Positions 47,641 through 59,474 of a stretch of 64,000 bases of DNA are shown one piece after another; position 1 is the stretch's first letter; each line of letters begins with the position of its first letter. The notes under the pieces are model-generated. The model was given only the letters and a program-made list of their open reading frames with translations, was not told the origin of the DNA and did not search any database. The DNA lies in NCBI GenBank assembly GCA_020310875.1, contig CM035407.1:71868540-71932539 (forward strand), written 5' to 3'. The DNA is from Ceratopteris richardii (Eukaryota > Streptophyta > Polypodiopsida > Polypodiales > Pteridaceae). The translations under genes were made by a program, and so were the position numbers.

Positions 47641-48870
47641 GTTGTAGACTCCACAGGGAGTGTGACTTCCACTGCACCAGTACAAGTTATCACTAGAGCC
47701 CAAGCCTTGCAACAGAACCAAAGTGTAGGCCAGGAAAAGAGCCCAGATGTTAGTGAAACGGAGAGCATGACAAAGAAGAGGACTAGAGCTTGGAGAGATA
47801 GTCGTGAAAGAATGAAAAGACAATGGGCAAAAAAGATGAGTGAACTCGAGGAAAGCCTGAGAGAAACAAAGGCCAGGATAACTGAACTCACAGCTCAAAC
47901 TCCCTCTCACACTGCCCCACCTCCATCACCTCCACCATTCCCAACTCCATCCGAACCGCCACCTTCCAACCCGCCTCACCTAAACCCACCACCCCCAAGA
48001 GTAGGATCAGTTTTAGCAGATCCCACTCCCGAGGACCTTAATATGATGCTTAAAGCATATCAGGCCAGAATCCAAGAAGGGCCAAACGTAACTGATCATG
48101 AAAAGTGTTACCCTAGAGCAGAACTAGAGCTAGAACGAACCAAAATTTGTGCTAAGATGGTGGAATTGGCTCAAACCATGTTTGAAGCCAGTCGCCTATT
48201 TAACATCTCTAGTTCGGCGAAGACACAATTGCACTTTGATGGACTGTTAGAAAGAATATGTAAGCTGATTGCACAATCAGAAAAGGAACCCGCCTCTCAA
48301 CAGAAGGACAGGGCAAGTGAAGGAGCAGGTCTTTCTGCCCAGGAAGCCTATGTGCCTGAAGCTTATGTGCCTAACTCTACGGAGCTAGACACATCATCTT
48401 CTATGAATCGGTTCACACCAGAATTCCTACGCGAGATTCAAGAAGACAAATGGGCTAAAGAGAGTGAAGTCCCACCTCCTATTGAACTTGTGGATGATGC
48501 ACACGACCAATTCCCACAAGACATCCCATCCATTTATGAGGAGCAGGAGAGCACCCAATCTCAGGAAAGACTAGACTTTGAGTCTAATTCTTTGCAAGAA
48601 TTACCCCACTTCACAGGCCCATGGGAAGCTAAGTCTACTTGTATGAGAGCACCCACGGTCATGGTAAGAAACGAAGACTCGATCATACCTAGGAACATAG
48701 AGGTAGTGAAAAACACTAAAGTACAATGCAACCTCACCTTAGAAGATCTACTCAAAGTAAGGCCAGAGCTATGGAAACATGTAGCCAAACAAGTACCAGA
48801 GATAACAAAACCTCGTTCCCAGGTAGGATCCCAGAGAACAGTGCCAGAAATACCATTGGACAAGATAGGA
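47641..48870 (+). pseudogene. Gyp-B gag-protease linker region
   Basis: Contains a Lys/Glu helix (RERMKRQWAKKMSELEESLRETKARITEL), a proline-rich stretch (PPPSPPPFPTPSEPPPSNPP), the block LADPTPEDLNMMLKAYQARIQEGPNVTDHEKCYP shared with Gyp-A, and a segment LPHFTGPWEAKSTCMRAPTV comparable with LPNYMGEYEKESMMFRAPTV of Gyp-A. It joins gag to protease. Function is not known beyond a linker. Confidence 0.65.
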
Positions 48871-49190
48871 GACATGAGTGAGGGGCGAAGAGGGAAACAC
48901 ATATCTTCCTATCACCCATCAAGGATACACCACCAAGGCCATTCTAGACTCAGGCGCAGGTGTTGCAATTGCCACCACTTCCCTATGGAAGCGTTGGGGC
49001 AAGCCAGCACTCAGGCCCACGAGGATGAAATTACAAATGGCCGATGGTCACATAGAGAGACCCTTAGGATTGCTAGAAGGAATAACTCTCACCACCTGTG
49101 GTGTCGAGTTTGAGCATACATTTGCCATATGTGATTTTAGCAAGAACCATGCCTATGAAATGATCTTGGGACAACCTTTTATGCGATAGT
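48871..49190 (+). pseudogene. Gyp-B protease domain (first retropepsin)
   Basis: TTKAILDSGAGVAIATTSLWKRWG has the Asp-Ser-Gly signature. Then come ADGHIERPLGLLEGITLTTCGVEF and EMILGQPFM. It is homologous to Gyp-A 25921-26240 and placed before reverse transcriptase, as in all Ty3/gypsy elements. Confidence 0.85.
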
Positions 49191-50080
49191 TGGAAGTGGT
49201 ACAGGATTGGGGAATCAATTCCTTGTACCTGCAGCACTTAGGTGTTACGACCAAAGTGAATCTCAAAGATTACTCTCATAGAGATGTCCCTCCTATCCAA
49301 TGGAATCCCATCCATAGAGCCAAAGACGATACAGAGTCTGTGCATTCCATAGGATCAGGATCCTCATGGATGCATGAAGACACCCACTTATGGATGTGCA
49401 AAGTAGCAGTAGAAGAAGAGAAGAGAGAAGAAGCCAGAGAGATAGGTGCAAAAGAAACACATAGATCAATTCAAGACCCAGCCTATGCGCCTGTAGTATT
49501 TCCTGATGAAGAATTTGAACCCCATGGCTGGGCAGAAATCTTAGCAACAATGGACGTAGCCATCAATGAAGAACAATGGACCCCTCACTGTGATGAAGAT
49601 GGCTATGACATTTCAGTCTTCTCCATAGAGCCAATCATGGGAGAGGCAGTTCTAGAAGAATGCGAACCTAGCCCTGATGCATTTGAAGATGCGAGCGACT
49701 CCGATCTAGAGTCAATCATTATGGATCCACCTTTTGCATCAGATGAAGAATACTTCCATGAAGTAGAATTTCAACCCTAGAGGTATGGAGAGCTTACAAG
49801 TGATGTAAGACTAGCCACACATGTGACCCCGAAGGAAGAAGGAAAGAAAAAAAAGAAGAGAGAAGTCACACCAGAAGAGGAAGAATCTTTGTTTGAGGTC
49901 CCAGAAAATTTTAAGAAGTATGAGATAGATGACAGGAGAGTCATGATCAGAATGCCTAAACGAGAGGCGCAATCAGGGGAGGCCTATGATAACAAAGAGA
50001 CCACCAAGAAAATAGTGGTAGCCATGGAAGAGGGAGAAGAGAGATGCACTTACATAGGCCATGACCTGACGGAAGAAGAA
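49191..50080 (+). pseudogene. Gyp-B protease-RT linker region
   Basis: An acidic linker with SSWMHEDTHLWMCKVA and YAPVVFPDEEFEPHGWAEILATMDVAINEE, both conserved in Gyp-A (SWMHEDAQLWMCKEA, YMPQIFPDEAFEPHGWMEILATLDVCVNEE). The MPKREAQSGEAYDNKE(T/Q)TKKI block leads into the polymerase. No known domain, but the strong conservation between the two elements is notable. Confidence 0.65.
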
Positions 50081-50780
50081 GAGCAAGAATTGATAGCCTT
50101 GCTAAGAGAATATAGAGATGTATTCACTTGGAGTTACAAGGATTTGAAGGGTGTTGATCCAGACATCTGCTCACACACTATCCCCATGACCTCGGATGCC
50201 AAACCTTCTAAGCAAAAGCCATACACATATAATGATAATTATGCTCCTAAGATCAAAGAGGAGATAGATAGACTGGTCGAAGCTGGATTTATCTATGAAA
50301 TTGAGCACACTGAATGGGTATCCCCCATTGTTGTGGTGCCCAAAAAGAATGGTAAATTACGTGTATGCATTAACTTGAAGAAGGTTAATGCAGCCACAAG
50401 TCGAGATAATTATCCGCTTCCCATCACAGAACATCTCTTAGAAAGAGTAGTAGGCAAGGAAGTGTACAGCTTCGTTGATGGATTTTCGGGCTACAATCAA
50501 GTAGCCATAGCTCCAGAGGATCAGCATAAGACAGCTTTTGCCACAGAATGGGGCATATTCGCCTTTCGGGTAATGCCATTTGGGCTTACCAATGCACCAA
50601 CAACCTTCCAGAGGCTTATGTGCCATGTATTTAAGGAGTTCATGAGGAAGAACTTAGAAGTCTATGTTGATGATCTTTGTGCTCATTCCAACATCAGACA
50701 AACCCATATTCCTGAACTGAGACAAATCTTTGACAAATGTAGAGAATATCAAGTCTGCCTAAACCCAGAAAAGTGCGTTT
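50081..50780 (+). pseudogene. Gyp-B reverse transcriptase region
   Basis: Motifs: FIYEIEHTEWVSPIVVVPKKNGKLRVCINLKKVNAATSRDNYPLP, SFVDGFSGYNQVAIAPEDQHKTAF, WGIFAFRVMPFGLTNAPTTFQRLM, and catalytic YVDDL at 50663-50677. This is the best-preserved gypsy polymerase in the window and the right segment for phylogenetic placement. Confidence 0.9.
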
Positions 50781-50899
50781 TCATGGTCAGGCAAGGTAAG
50801 ATTTTAGGACACATAGTGTCAAAGAATGGCATATCCACCGATGAAGAGAAAGTAAGAGCCATAGCCGAGTTACCTAGGCCAAAGAACGTCAAGGAAGTA

Positions 50900-51440
50900 C
50901 AGGCCTTCATGGGGCATTGTGGTTACTACCGCCAGTTCATTCATATGTATGCTGTCATTGCAAAGCCCATGTATGGACTTTTGACTAACTTTGAGTGGAC
51001 TGATGAATGTGAGAATTCCTTCAATGAGCTTAAACGGCGATTATGTTGAGCACCGATCTTGACCACACCAGATTGGAATAAGCCTTTCCATGTTCATGTT
51101 GATGCATCCAATTATGCTATTGGGTGTGTACTCGCGCAGCCTACTGGTGAAGGTAATATGGATCTTCTAATTGCCTATGCTAGTAGACAATTGAATACAG
51201 CTGAACGAAATTATACCACCACCGAACGAGAAGGACTAGGCATGGTGTATGCGGTTAAAAAGTTTAGACATTATTTGCTTGCAAATAAGTTTAAATTTTT
51301 TACTGATCATCAGGCATTGCTATACCTTGTAAACAAACCATGCAATACAGGAAGATTGGTGAGATGGTTCCTCTTACTAATGGAATATGATTTCGAGGTT
51401 GTGGTAAGGAAAGGGAAGACTCACTTGCGAGCAGACCATC
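50900..51440 (+). pseudogene. Gyp-B RNase H region
   Basis: FMGHCGYYRQFIHMYAVIAKPMYGLL, then HVHVDASNYAIGCVLAQ, NYTTTEREGLGMVYAVKKFRHYL, FFTDHQALLYLVNK and THLRADHLSRL. Standard gypsy RNase H order. The catalytic Asp and Glu residues are visible by motif. Confidence 0.87.
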
Positions 51441-51699
51441 TCTCTAGGCTCACATCTGGAGAAGCCCCACAAGGAGTGTCAGATGACCTTCCTGATGCTT
51501 ACTTGTTTAACTTGGAAGTGGTACCGCAGTGGGCTAAGGCATTAGTGCCAGTATTGACATACGAACCTAACCACCCAGTGATAAACACACAGGATAGAGA
51601 GGTAGTAAAAGCCCAAAAGTATCACATCATGGCAGGTAGTATGTACAAACACACAGATCAAGGGATCTTGGCTTGTTGTGTGGAAGAGGATGAGTACGC

Positions 51700-53150
51700 T
51701 AAGTGGTTGCAATTGGCACATGTAGGTGCATTAGAGCAACACTACTCAAAACAACGAACCCTACAGACCCTGAGGAGACTAGGAGTGCATTGGCCGACTA
51801 TGGAGGCTGATGTCCAAAAGTTGTGCAAGGAATGCCCAATCTACTGCACTAAACCACCTGTGGAACATGCCACTCTCTATCAAGTATCCATAGTGCCAGA
51901 TTGGAGTGAACCACTAGTATCCTTCCTAAGGACAAACACATTCCCTCCAGACATGACTCTGACTCGTAAACGAAGTCTAGAACAAGAAGCCCTAGATTAC
52001 TCACTCATTGGTGATAATCTATACAAACGTGGTAAAGATGGTTACCTGAGACTTTGTGTTCATGAGAGTGAATATCTAAAGATTTTGGACACTGCTCACC
52101 AAGGTGTAGCAGGAGGACACTTTGGACCAGATCGGGTGATCAAGGCAATATTATTTGCAGGCTTCTGGTGGCCGACCCTTCACATGGATGCACATACCTA
52201 TGTGAAACGGTGTGATGTGTGTCAGAGAACTCAGTATCCTATACGCAAGGATGAGATGCCACTGAAACCTATGATGGGTGGACGTGCATTCTCTAAGTGG
52301 GGAATAGACTTTGTAGGCCCTATTAATCCCCCAGCCAAGGGTTCACATGCTGAATATATCATTGTGGCCACGGATTATCTCACCAAGTGGGTGGAGGTAA
52401 AAGCTACGACAAAGAACGACGCTCAGACAACTGCTAAATTCTTGTTTGAGAATGTATTCACAAGATACGGGCTACCTATAGAGCTAGTTAGCGATAGAGG
52501 CACTCACTTCTTGAATGAAGTTATTGAAAATCTGCTCCAAGAATTTTTGGTAGTACATAAGAAGTCTGCTCCCTATCACCCTCAAGCTAATGGCCAGGCT
52601 GAGAGCACCAATAAGATCTTATGCAATGTACTGACGAAATTAGTGAACAATAAACGCTCTGATTGGGACAAACAGCTACACCATGCTGTTTGTGCATACC
52701 AAGTCGCCTACAAAACGGTACTCCAAGCCACCCCCTTTCAGATGGTATTTGGCCAAACTGCAGTGCTACCGTTGGACTTCCTAATACCTACACTGAAAGT
52801 AGCACAAGAGCATGAATGGATGGGTCATGAACTCTCCTCTAGACTTTTCGACCTTGAACGATTAGGAGAAACAAGACTGAGGGCGGCTGCAGGGATATAT
52901 GCAGCTAAGAAACGACAGAAGGCATACTTTGATGCCCACATTAAGGATAAAGGTTTGAAGGCAGGCGACTTAGTTTTAGTCTACACATTGAAGCAACATG
53001 CGAGAAAACTGGAGAAGAGAGGCTATGGACCCATGGTTATTAACAGAATCTCAACAAGTGGAGCAGTGCAACTAGCCACATTAGAAGGCGACGTTCTCCC
53101 GAGCTACATTAGCGGATGCAGGGTCAAGTTGTATCAGGAACCTCTCACAG
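51700..53150 (+). pseudogene. Gyp-B integrase region with an extra H2C2 finger
   Basis: First finger at about 51715-51850: AHVGALEQHYS, then 27 residues, then CKEC. Second, normal finger at about 52090-52230: AHQGVAGGHFGPDR ... YVKRCDVCQR. Between them lies WSEPLVSFLRTNTFPPDMTLTRKRSL ... LYKRGKDGYLRLCVHESEY. Core: GIDFVGPINPP, VSDRGTHFLNEV and GQAESTNKIL (Asp, Asp, Glu). C-terminal: DAHIKDKGLKAGDLVLVYTLKQHARKLEKRGYGPMVI. Confidence 0.88.
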
Positions 53151-53359
53151 AGGAAATGCTAAGTCGACTCAATACTGCTAAGAAACGCAAAGAAGAAGAA
53201 AAGCGAATTCGAGAAGAAGCCCAAGCAGAAGCATTGGAACGCATCCAGAGAATGAAGTTGAGAAGACAGAATAGGGAGCAACCTAGGATGGATGCCTATG
53301 CAGATCAAGGATATCATGTGGCTATGTGTGAAGTTTCAGGTATCAGCGCTCAAAGGATA

Positions 53360-53686
53360 ATTGATCGATGTCCTTTTATAACCTTAGAGATAGGACAAAG
53401 AAAGGGTGCAAGGACTGTAAGAGCCTTGATTGACTCAGGTGCAACCACTAGTGCGGTTAAATTGTCTTACTGTCAAGAATTGAGATTAACTGTCAATCCT
53501 ATAGAAGCATATCTCATAGGATTGGGAGGTGTGGAAACACCTTGCATGGGCGAGGTGGATCTTCCCATCTCCATTCAAGACGAAGTGATGATAGTCAAAG
53601 TATTAGTGTGTCAAGATGAGGACCTCACTGAGCCTCTTGTCTTGGGTCAGGACTGGATCTATGATCATGCAGTCAACCTAACCTAA
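53360..53686 (+). pseudogene. Gyp-B second retropepsin-like domain after integrase
   Basis: ARTVRALIDSGATTSAVKLSYCQEL, AYLIGLGGVETPCMGEVDLPISI and DEDLTEPLVLGQDWIYDH show an Asp-Ser-Gly site, a glycine-rich middle and the LVLG closing motif. The region is continuous with the integrase reading. It resembles Gyp-A 30370-30736 more than it resembles the upstream protease of either element, so it was present in their common ancestor. Confidence 0.78.
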
Positions 53687-53699
53687 GAAGCGGACTTCT

Positions 53700-54652
53700 T
53701 CAGGTATGGGTAAATCATAGCCGAATTACAGTTGAATTGGAAAAGGAGGCACTCAAGGAACTAGGTAAAACACAAACTCCTGGTCCTTCCAGGGGTGCAC
53801 ATGAAGTTGACAATGCTATTCTTGTCCAAAAATGTATGATGCAGAAAGAGGATTGTCTCAACAACGGAGTCAAGGATAAGACAATACTCCCTTCTTTTCC
53901 AAAGGTCAGAAGGATGCAGCAGCCAACGGCAGATCAAATACAGAAGAAGCAGAACACTACCTGTACTGGAGGCCAAAAAAAGGAGCAAAGCAGATTGTTT
54001 CAGCCGATGAAACAAGTATGGAGGCGAAAAGGCGAACACCCTGTTCCGACCAGGTCAACACCACGACCAAAACCTCTTATTAGTAATCAACAGCACGATA
54101 CTAATAAGAAGCCTTTCATAAGTTCTTCTGTGAAAGTGAAGTCTATTTGGGTACCCAAGAAGTCAATGAAGGCCAGCCCACAATCACGACAAATCTGGGT
54201 GCCTAAGGCTTGCTTGCGGGCTCAAATAGCTACACCAAGGCCGAACCCTTTACAACATGTTTCACTCACGCGAACATCTGAGGCCCAGTCTTACACATCA
54301 CGCACTAACACGTATTCTTCCATGAGCACCAGTGGAATCACTTGTAAATGGGTTCCTTAAAAGCCCCATTTTTCAAGTAAATACCCTATCACACTCCCCA
54401 GAGCCTCCACAAAGTCAAAATCAAAACCTATCCATTGCATTTGGCAACCTAAAACTTGTAATAAACCCCCAGACCCCAGTTGTAAATCCATGCCCACCTA
54501 CTAACTACGTCACTCTCACACCACATCATTCCACTTAGCTCCTAGGTCTAACCAATCCCTAACTACACACACAAGCACCGAGCATTTACTAACCCACCAA
54601 TCTCTCCCGAACCTCATGTTAATGTTGTAATGGGGACAAAAACGGTTCTATC
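53700..54652 (+). pseudogene. Gyp-B tail with WVPK motifs
   Basis: A basic coding stretch with KSIWVPKKSMKASP, RQIWVPKACLRAQ and ITCKWVP at its end, similar to the Gyp-A tail. No domain was recognised. After about 54360 the sequence is C-rich and probably non-coding. Confidence 0.5.
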
Positions 54653-57600
54653 TTGTCCTTTACAATGTTAACACATGTTTCTATATTCTCACAGAATCAG
54701 GAGGCAAGAAGTAACATGGCAGATACGGCAGGAACTAGCTCCCAGATAGGCACCAGCCCTCAAGTCGTGGATATTGAAAGTCTTCCCGTTGAGGAGGAAT
54801 TGAAGGAATGCCCTGTAGCATTGAGAGCATTACACGCCATACCGGTTCAGAACCCTCCACAAGGGCACACTATGCCAATCAGTAAAAACTCTCATTGGTT
54901 CAGTGATGTGGCAGGACCCCTAGGTGAAGGCACTTATATGTGGGAGGCCGAGATAGAATTCAATGGGCGCTGGGGAAGGTATCACTTTTTCACTAGGGAA
55001 TTTGAGAGACTGCAGAATAATGAAGGACTGAAACCCATATGGAAGAAGGCAGGACTCTATGAGTACTTCAAATTCCAGTTGCCAAAGCCGGATTTTCTAA
55101 GATGCTCTTATTTGATTAGCACCCTTACTCCGAGCAAAGACAAAAAGGGATACAGCTCCTTTGTCCTCCCATCTCTCACAAGGGACAATGAGCTCAAGCA
55201 TTTCAGATTAACTATCAACTTGGTAAGGGAAGCTCTAGACATGAAAGGTATGCATATTCCTACGGAGAAAGAGACTATGGTCCCCGACAATATGAAGAAC
55301 AGGAATCTGACAAAGTTAAAAGACATGGTGGCAATGACGCCTACAATCGCTATTCATTTGTGAATGGTCATGCAGCACTTTGCATTTCCCGCCCAGGAGA
55401 GGTTCACAATGCCACCTAAAAAGATATGGTTTAGTTTATACTTGGCTGATGCCTTTGATTTGACAATCAATATGCCCCACTAGATTATCGACCAAATCCA
55501 TTTGGCTCATCAAAGGTGGTATAAGAAACAAAAATCTGTACTGTATGGATGCTGTGCGCTTACCAGAATTGTGTATAGATGTCTCGCATATGATGTACCG
55601 GTGCAAAGGGCTCTCATTTGGACCAGAGCACAGGAGTTTCAACGCAGACTGTCAGCCGCAGGGCCTCCCTCAAAGAAGATGAGAGGCGCTGTCCAGATGC
55701 CTTGTGCACAAGCCCGCGGTGCAACCCTAACACCTGAAACAACTCCAAGGCTTCCCAGACGAGTGCAACCATTTACTATCAGGTTACCCAGGCACAGCAC
55801 AGATGGCCCTAACCTTGTGTTTCCACCAGTACCTACTGATCTGGAATTTCCTCACGGATTCACTTTGGAAGATCTAATGGATGAAGAAGTTGCCAGAATC
55901 ATTGAAGCTGTTAATGCGGAAGTCGAAGCAGAGCAGGGTAGTGGACAACAAACGGCTACAGAACAACCCCAGCCAAGACAACCAGAAGTGGTGGAAGTGG
56001 AGGATGAAGAAGAAGAAGAACAAGAGGATGAACAGGAAGGATTTTCTGATGAGGAGGCGCATGACTATGAGCAAGAAGTTATACAAGAGCTAGAGGGTGC
56101 CCCAGCATATACAAAGGAGTTGAAAAAGCTCTACGATACCATCAACAGGGTCCAACAGCAACATAAGTTATCCCTTGCAGCAGGAAAGGCTATCATGCAC
56201 CAAATCCTTGAGGAGGAAGGAGTCGACGAACAATATCGTGCCACACTGGATATGATCTCTGATGCTTTAGGAGTACCTGAGACAATGCATACTGCCCTGG
56301 CACAATCACGCAGAATGGAAAGAAGATACGGAAGACGTCCCCCACAAGCAGGGAAAAGTGTCCGAAACACAAGGGACAGCCACGACCATGGGCACAGCAC
56401 ACACTATGCACGATACTGAAGAGACCCATGTGTCGAGTGCACCCCCATCACCCCCCTTGCCACCCCCGCCTCCCACTCCACCACATTCACCTCCCATTAC
56501 CAATGTAACAACCACCGTCACCGCCACCGAGTCCACTGCCATGACTGAAGCACAAACCGCCAATCAACCCATACACCCTCTCAACACCTCCCTTGTATAC
56601 ACCTCCACTAACATTGTAATCCTAACGGTAGCTACTGACCTCCCCATTCCCCCACTCACACTTCCGGGCAGTTCATATTCACATCTGCACACACCACTGT
56701 ACACATTCACCACAATCACTGCACCCACAATTCCACTATTCACAATCACTCCCACTACTACGTCCACCGTGGATTTTATGGACATATCACCCTCCATCGC
56801 ACCTCTCCCTCCCCCCATACGGCCACAATCTCCCATTCCCCCACCACCCACTTCACCATTTTCCAGCACCGCATTCACACTTCCCTTCCCCTTTCCCCTT
56901 CCTTCTGCATTTAACGCCCTTTCTGCACCCAACCCCATTAATAATGTATCTAATAACATGTATCAGTGCATGTCTCAGTTACAGCAACACTATCAGCACC
57001 TCGATGCTCAGCATACAAGTTTGTTCAGGAGTCATGAAACATTACAAGGAAGATTCATGGACTTAGAGAAAGAAAAGAGGCTCTTACAACAGCAGTTTAG
57101 TGCATTGCAAGAACAACATGAGCAATTAGTGGCAAATCCACCGCAGTCAGATGCAGAAGAAAGACAACGAATGGATGATCTGCTACACTCCTAAATCACA
57201 GAGAACCTCAAGCTCCGCCACAACATGGCTCTATTACGGAAGCATATGTCTACAGCCCTGGAAGAAAATAGACGGCTTCAGACACAAAACGAAGAGAACT
57301 TGGAAGTAGCCATGGAAGGTTCCCCACAAGAAATTGACCCGGAGAAGTTTGAGGCCATTCCCTCGGACAATATGCAAATCATATTGGAAACCCATGCTGA
57401 TCTCCTCGAAGCCCATGCAGCCTTAGAAAAGGAAAGAGACGAACTACTAAGGCAATTGGCAGCTCAACCAGAACCACCCAAAGAAGTCCCAACCACAGCT
57501 GACACAACTGACGAAGTAGCAGCGCTCAAAGCACAACTCGAAGAATTACAAAAGAAAGTGCTTGAGTATGAACGCCAACCCTCCCCCTTGGTAGAACCAG

Positions 57601-58889
57601 AACCTGAAGACCTAGTACCAATCGAAGTAGAGGAAACTTTTGAGGACCCGTACGTTCCGATGCCAGCACCTGGAGGCAAGCAGACAGCAGAGGGCATGGA
57701 CACCATTGAGATAGAGGCCCCTGAATGGATGCAGAGATTAGAGAAAGTGGCCACAACCCATGATGACAGGGTAGCAGTTCAAATAGCATCCATGTCACGA
57801 TTGGAAGAGGTAATCATAAAATCCGAGTACTTTAGAAACCTCTCACATCACAGGTGGATCGGCACCTCCGACGACTTGTATGTTCCTTTTTGTGTCTTAA
57901 TGGCGGATTATAATGCTGAAATCAAGCACCACACCTCACGGGAACCAACCTCTGCCACACAGTTTGCACCAGACGACATCCCAGAAAGTGCGAAGCAGGG
58001 AAATATTCGCCAACCGACTTGGAGAATTCGGCTTCTTGAAACCTACCCGGAAATGAATCGCACATGGAATAACATGCCCCTGTATATCAAGTACAATCCC
58101 TGCTACTGTCCTGTTTTCCGAAGAAGGTCGTGGCCGGAATACACAAAGATGGTGCTGACAACCAAAGGATGTGAGAAATGGCTCAACTATGTCTACTTAG
58201 CACCACCTAAAGGTCAACCTACCGTAGGGTATATGATATCGTCAATTCGGCATTGGGGTGTCAGGTTCAAAAACGTACCAGATGTCCTGACACAGATGTG
58301 CCTTAAAATTTTTGAACTCATGATAGTCACCTTCCGGACCTTCAAGAATGTTAAGGAACCTCACCTCTCTGCGCTCGGATTCAATGAAGGCAATCAGGAT
58401 CTTGTTTATGACATGAGCACAACGCCCTCTATTAATGTTGTTTATGCATGGCATGCCCGCATCAAATACCTACCGGCCTGCTTCAAACAGACATTTGAAG
58501 AGATGTTTGTCACAGGGTTCTGGGAATATCACTCAGAGATCTTCATTCCCAGGCCCTCACATTTATTACAATTGTTTGCAGTAGAACAAGCTCTCCATTC
58601 AGAAAAGTTACGAATGCCACATCCAGAAGTTCCCGGGCCAGTAGATTGGGATGCTTTACTCACGGACTTGGCAAAGGGGTTGCGGATTGCAGAACATCAC
58701 TTAGCACAAGATGTCGTTGAGTACTACATCCAAAAACCCACACAACACGAGTCTGTCAGGGACGACAAACGCGAGAGAGGGGGGGGTGTTGGAACTGAAG
58801 GACTCACTAGGCAAGGAAGCTTAAGAAGGGAGTCAGAGAGAAGAGAAGGCACAAGCAGACAAGGGAGTCAACGACGATCTGGCAAGTAG
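54653..58889 (+). pseudogene. Gyp-B 3' coding region of unknown function
   Basis: The N-terminal part (54717-55640: HWFSDVAGPLGEGTYMWEAEIEF ... KKAGLYEYFKFQLPKPDFLRCSYLISTL ... HFAFPAQERFTMPPKKIW ... GCCALTRIVYRCLAYDVP) matches Gyp-A 31798-32600. An acidic segment (EVEDEEEEEQEDEQEG, about 56000) follows, then a Pro/Thr/Ser-rich stretch (56430-56960), a Gln/Glu coiled coil (56970-57580) and a C-terminal domain (57720-58720: TKMVLTTKGCEKW ... QTFEEMFVTGFWEYH). No membrane segments. Athila elements carry an ORF of unknown origin here; homology to it is possible but unproven. It has few breaks and runs to the LTR. Confidence 0.7.
58773..58786 (+). other. Gyp-B polypurine tract
   Basis: GAGAGAGGGGGGGG immediately before the 3' LTR at 58787. 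In the family it primes plus-strand DNA synthesis. Confidence 0.85.
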
Positions 58890-59469
58890 GCCAATAATTT
58901 TCTTCATGAAGAAGCAAGTACGAGCATTCACGCAGATCTAGCACTAAGGCAACCTTTAATTTTTCAAAACCCTTACACCAATTAAAAGTGATTCTCATCA
59001 CTAACAACCCCTGTAAATACCATGTTCACCTTTTTGTGGCTCCATTTTGTGCAAGCCGAGGAGTCCTCGAGCTTGAGGAGCCTTAGAAGTAGTTGCTTAC
59101 CAATTTTCGTATTTTTTAGATCTCATTTGAGCCCTCAAATAAGCCCTGGAACCTAATTTTTAACTAGGCCGGACACTAGGTCTGGACAGGGCCAAAGCTA
59201 GTCAAAAACTATAAAAGGAGCTAGAGAGCTCATTTTTGGGGCTAAATTGTAATTGAAATGAACTTGTAAGAGCTTTTTGAAAGTAATATAAGAACTCCAT
59301 TGCTTCTCACTCTTTGTCTTGCCGTGTGTGCGTGTGTGTGTGTATGTGTGTGCATGTTTGTGTGCTTCTCACTCACGCACTTGTGCCTTCACTTGCTCGA
59401 GGTCTTCACACCATCCTCACGTCTTCCCGGATTGACATTAAAGGAGGTGCTACTCATCACTGAGCTACA
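58787..59469 (+). repeat. Gyp-B 3' LTR
   Basis: 683 bp, TGTTGGAACTG to GAGCTACA, matching 42655-43337 with about 8 differences. The last 3' reading frame of the element ends inside it. Followed by the target duplication GTGTC. Confidence 0.95.
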
Positions 59470-59474
59470 GTGTC

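Larger units (their letters stand above)
42655..59469 (+). mobile_element. Gyp-B, large Ty3/gypsy (OTA type) fossil with both LTRs
   Basis: A 16.8-kb plus-strand element with 683-bp LTRs (42655-43337 and 58787-59469), target duplication GTGTC (42650-42654 and 59470-59474), tRNA-Asp-like primer site and a polypurine tract. By eye the LTRs differ at about 8 of 683 bases (1.2%), so it is the youngest layer of the nest and about as young as Cop-2. The coding plan equals that of Gyp-A: gag, protease, reverse transcriptase, RNase H, double H2C2 finger, integrase, second protease-like domain, tail, and 3' region. It has about half a dozen breaks. The first stages of pol look largely whole. Confidence 0.95.

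Noticed and set aside
54653-58889. Envelope gene in Gyp-B
   Set aside because: The position fits an env-like ORF, but no signal peptide, transmembrane span or cysteine-rich ectodomain was seen.
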